Positions 61,098 through 64,000 of a DNA stretch of 64,000 nt are shown here, piece after piece. The first letter of the stretch is position 1. Each line of letters begins with the position of its first letter. Position numbers and translations under genes: made by a program. The notes below the pieces were generated by a model. That model saw nothing but the letters and a program-made list of their open reading frames with translations. It was not told the DNA's origin and did no database searches. Location of the stretch: the NCBI GenBank assembly GCA_008508345.1, contig QNGE01001734.1:1-64000 (forward strand), written 5' to 3'. The stretch is from Paragonimus westermani (taxonomy: Eukaryota > Platyhelminthes > Trematoda > Plagiorchiida > Troglotrematidae).

Positions 61098-61506
61098 CCG
61101 TGTATCTTCATCAAGGTAGGAGATAGGCACACCATCACCAGAATATTCATCTCCTGGTTGTGTTTCTGTGCGATGGTTCCAATCGTGCAAATCCACGCTT
61201 TCTTCTGAGAACGAATCTTCCGCATCATGGGCTGCGGGAGCAGCCATATGAGAAACATCAACAGGATGACCAACAGATAATTCTATAGATTGGAACTGAC
61301 GATGCACTTCTTCGTGGTCTTCATCGTCATCACCGGAAGAAAAATCATCCGGATGATGTTCTTCTGATCGGAACTTTTCGACAGCATCTAACGAACTGTC
61401 TTGAGTGTTGGAATCCAAATCTTGATCGCGAGGGCTTCCTGTCATGTTTATATAGAACGGACCAGGAAAAGCACCAAAATCAGGATGACGGTCATTGAAG
61501 GAAAAC
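61098..61506 (-). CDS. Probable exon encoding an acidic, disordered segment
   Basis: The minus-strand frame is open from a stop near 61538 to 60930. The section from about 61506 to 61098 has consistent codon use and a distinctive composition. It begins FNDRHPDFGAFPGPFYINM, then passes through runs rich in D, E, S and H (SSGDDDEDHEEVHRQFQSIE, GDEYSGDGVPISYLDEDT). A plausible acceptor (AACCCAAG|G after a T/C-rich stretch) and a possible donor (ACACGG|GTGGGC) bound it. After that the frame turns T-rich and hydrophobic, as an intron would. No family was recognised. It could be an upstream exon of the gene seen at 54-55 kb (same strand), but nothing links them directly. Confidence 0.5.
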
Positions 61507-61959
61507 CTTGGGTTAAGCGTCACAACGCGATAAGATTAGAGGACAAGAGATGATAATGAGAATGGATATCATTGTTACGAGTCACATCAGACAGATACTA
61601 TAGACTGGTTGAGAGAAAACGCTCAGAAATATCCAGTCGTGATACCAACTACTGAGCATACAGTTGTAGATTCGGGTTTCGGTAGCGACGAATGCTCCGA
61701 TGTCAGGGTGTGAACAGCCTGACGATACCACTCAGTCTTCACATGTGACCTAGTGGTGGTGGCATGGCGACTAACGTTAAGTAGTGCAACGGCTGAGCAC
61801 ATCTTTAATTTTGATGAGGACAATGTAAGCACCAGCAGCAATGCTAACGAGTGACCCACACAAAGGTGCCAATTAAACAGAGGGGTCAACAAAACGCATG
61901 GTAGACTAAGTAAACTGTAAAAGACGTGACAGGGTAGCAACGTAAGTGCGGACAACCGT
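61507..61959. other. Non-coding stretch
   Basis: A hydrophobic 110-codon minus frame (61623-61955) begins at a non-ATG codon and is not supported. Confidence 0.35.
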
Positions 61960-62034
61960 TAGTTAGCCCGCAACACTAGGAGCGTCTGATCTATTTTGAT
62001 ACCTAGGCAAAGTGGTCAGGCTGGTGTACTGCAT

Positions 62035-64000
62035 CCATTTGGTGAACTATGCCAAGCAGAATTTCGGTACTTCCAGGTACAGCCATGCCAACCAGACCAA
62101 AGGGGATCAGTCAGAGGAAGAGCAGTTACACGCCTAGCGTTGTATGTCGTAATACTGGTCACGTAGGATTGCTTACGTAGTGCATCACGATCCTCCGAGA
62201 ATACAGCAGAACTATTTTCACAGCTGCCACAGTGTTGTTTTCCGAATAAGGAAAAACAGGTTAGAAAAGCAAGCTGTTCTGGCGAATATCCTCTCGAGTC
62301 TGGGACTGGATGGGTTTTGTTTCTCCGAAAGGTGCCTTTACAGTATCCTTCACTTGAATTTATCCTTAGATACTGCTGTGGATTAGCGGTTCCTTCTCAA
62401 GGTCTCTGTTAACGAGGAAACCGAATCTTGAGATCGAGCTGGGCGCTTCAGTCAAAACCTTCCGCCGCAGTCCAGAAAGACAATGTTCATTTGTCGTTTC
62501 TGCATATGCTCCGACGGGCAGTGCAAATATTCTGACATAAACTAGGCACTCGGACATCGTTGTCTTGTGGCCTACATGAGTGCATAACTAAGTTATCTTG
62601 TTTCGGAGAAGTGGTTGGATGGTATGTTCGGTGCCCGTACGTGACGCACTGATAAAGGCGACCGGCTGTTACAATTCCCGACTCTATAGATCGAACTGCG
62701 CACTTGAGCATATGTAACGATAATGCGCCACATGTAAACCAAACTGTGAAACTCAACTGTGGGCGCAAATTGAGTATATCGCCATAATCCAACAACACCC
62801 TAATATGGATTGTCGATCATTTTGGAGTAACCACCTTGACTTAGATTGGGTCATTGTTCGTGTCCGCTTCGTTTCATCGTTTGCACGGAAATCATCTGTA
62901 CATAACTATAATGTATTCAGGTGGAAATTGAGCGGTGAGGGTGCACGAAACACCTACAAAACAGCACTGACAACTAAACTGTCAGGTTCACAATAGTAAA
63001 GTGATTCGCATGAGCACTTGGCAAAAATACCAAGAGCTACGTGAACCTCTGATTAAGGTGTCCATTGCAAAACAGCGTTGCAAATACGACAGAAGTGGAT
63101 TTCTAGTGATTCGGCGGAGCCTATGCACAAACGTCGGCTGATCATCCCTGACTCCGAATACCATAAAGACCACCGTGAACTGAAACGCAAACTCATGAAA
63201 GGTTCGCATAGGGATCGTGGGGCTTACTTCTCCGAGCAAGCCAAAGAGATGGAGAAAACATTTTTTTTATCGAGGAATAGGCGGGTGCTGTGTTCCTGAT
63301 TCGCGGTTAGTGTTAGTGAGACAATATGCGAAAATGATGCCTCATTAGTTTACAGCTCGTCGCGGCAAATTCGCAGATGGACTGCGCATTTTGAGGAACA
63401 GTTCAACTAGCCTGAGCCAGCTTATTCAATCGTAGATGATGGAGACTGTGTGGGTGGTTATAACATTCTCAACGATTCTGCGTCAGAAACCGAAGTGATT
63501 TTGGAGTTATTGAGGTGTAATGAAGTCCCAGATCTGTATCTTCTATTTTCAGCGCTTTTCAGAGATGGCGATGAAAGACTATTGTCTAAACTGACCACAC
63601 TCTTCCGTTCTATAAGAGAGACTGAAGAGGTGTCTCATGACCGGTGTTTATGAACGGCCATTCCCACAATCGAAAACGGTGCCGGAAAATCATATGATAA
63701 CCACAGATACTAGCCTTGTTGCTACCGTGTCCATAATTCAGTGGCCTCTGAAACACAGAAAGAATTAGATAAGAAAAGAACATACAGGTTTCTAGTTTGG
63801 TCACGGGTGTGTTGAACACATCCCCATCTTGTGACAGATGTTGGATCATCGGCACACTTTTTCTCAACCAACGAGCCCCAAAGCCATCTCTGACTTAATT
63901 GTTCTACATGCTTTCTGGGACCGTCTCCGTCATAGAGGAGTCACAGTGAGGTATGTACTTTATTGAGGTCGTCGTATGCTTGATTCGATTGCAGATTTCG
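62035..64000 (+). mobile_element. RTE-like LINE, degraded, running off the window
   Basis: Head: 62035-62265 matches 41086-41310. The endonuclease reads SVKTFRRSPERQCSFVVSAY then APTG (about 62440-62520), TRHSDIVVL (the DIVVLAGD-type block), RTDKGDRLLQF near 62650, QIEYIAIIQQHPNMDCRSFW and SNHLDLDW (62770-62860, the DSDHALV block decayed). The linker reads RELKRKLMKGSHRDRGAYFS then EQAKEMEKTF (63175-63260). Next come VSETICENDASLVYSSSRQI and WTAHFEEQFN (from about 63310). The RT start reads SASETEVILELLRC then SALFRDGDERLLSKLTTLFR (63475-63620). Further RT pieces lie at 63690-63950 (a SLVATVS block, GHGCVEHI, MLDHRHTFSQPTS, HAFWDRLRHRGV). Stops and shifts are scattered throughout. The element continues beyond 64000. 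Confidence 0.88.
62805..62996 (+). pseudogene. LINE endonuclease C-terminal piece
   Basis: A 63-codon open piece of the RTE copy (MDCRSFWSNHLDLDWVIVRV, then RFVSSFARKSS). It corresponds to the end of the apurinic-type endonuclease. The family's catalytic SDH motif (DSDHALVRA) is altered to DLDWVIVRV, so the last catalytic histidine is lost and the domain is inactive even without the other breaks. Confidence 0.75.

Overview
The window looks like non-model eukaryotic DNA, most likely a digenean flatworm (a fluke such as Clonorchis, Opisthorchis or Fasciola). The reasons are its transposable elements and its gene structure. It carries CsRn1-like Ty3/gypsy fragments with a 306-bp LTR, Penelope-like elements (PLEs), RTE-type and CR1/jockey-like non-LTR elements, and a tRNA-derived SINE present about eight times. 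I see no operons, no ribosome-binding sites, no rRNA and no complete protein gene. Coding sequence is limited to a few isolated exon candidates.

Layout. 0-0.5 kb: a candidate split reading frame around a 75-bp intron. 3.0-4.6 kb: a decayed gypsy pol (protease, RT, RNase H). 5.2-5.7 kb: a hammerhead-ribozyme-like core followed by possible PLE RT remnants. 6.7-7.2, 14.9 and 18.4 kb: copies of a GC-rich dispersed repeat. 13.2-13.7 kb: a truncated gypsy element (gag start, primer-binding-like site, LTR) on the minus strand; 20.7-21.0 kb holds a solo LTR of the same family with a 4-bp target duplication. 15.2 and 17.4-17.9 kb: pieces of a zinc-finger LINE. 21.5-24.4 kb: a PLE enclosed by 148-bp inverted repeats. 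28.6-29.1 kb: a 519-N gap with a second type of LTR beside it. 33.6-33.8 kb: a long palindrome. 36.5-37.5 kb: a PLE on the minus strand. 41.1-43.9 kb: a decayed RTE LINE, of which 1,385 bp recurs almost unchanged at 52.2-53.6 kb. 49.3-50.0 kb: an RTE tail next to a head-to-head SINE pair. 57.1-57.7 kb: a short PLE with an intact GIY-YIG end, self-inverted and flanked by a 13-bp direct repeat. 62.0-64.0 kb: an RTE LINE running off the window.

The best host coding evidence is on the minus strand. Two phase-compatible exons lie at 54.8-55.0 and 54.0-54.2 kb, and an acidic exon at 61.1-61.5 kb may belong to the same gene or a neighbour. The elements do not work together as a pathway; they are independent insertions of different ages, mostly broken by stops and frameshifts. 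The most notable structural signals are the recurring inverted-repeat architecture around PLE fragments and the recent duplication of an already dead LINE. Family names rest on motif recognition from memory and were not checked against a database.
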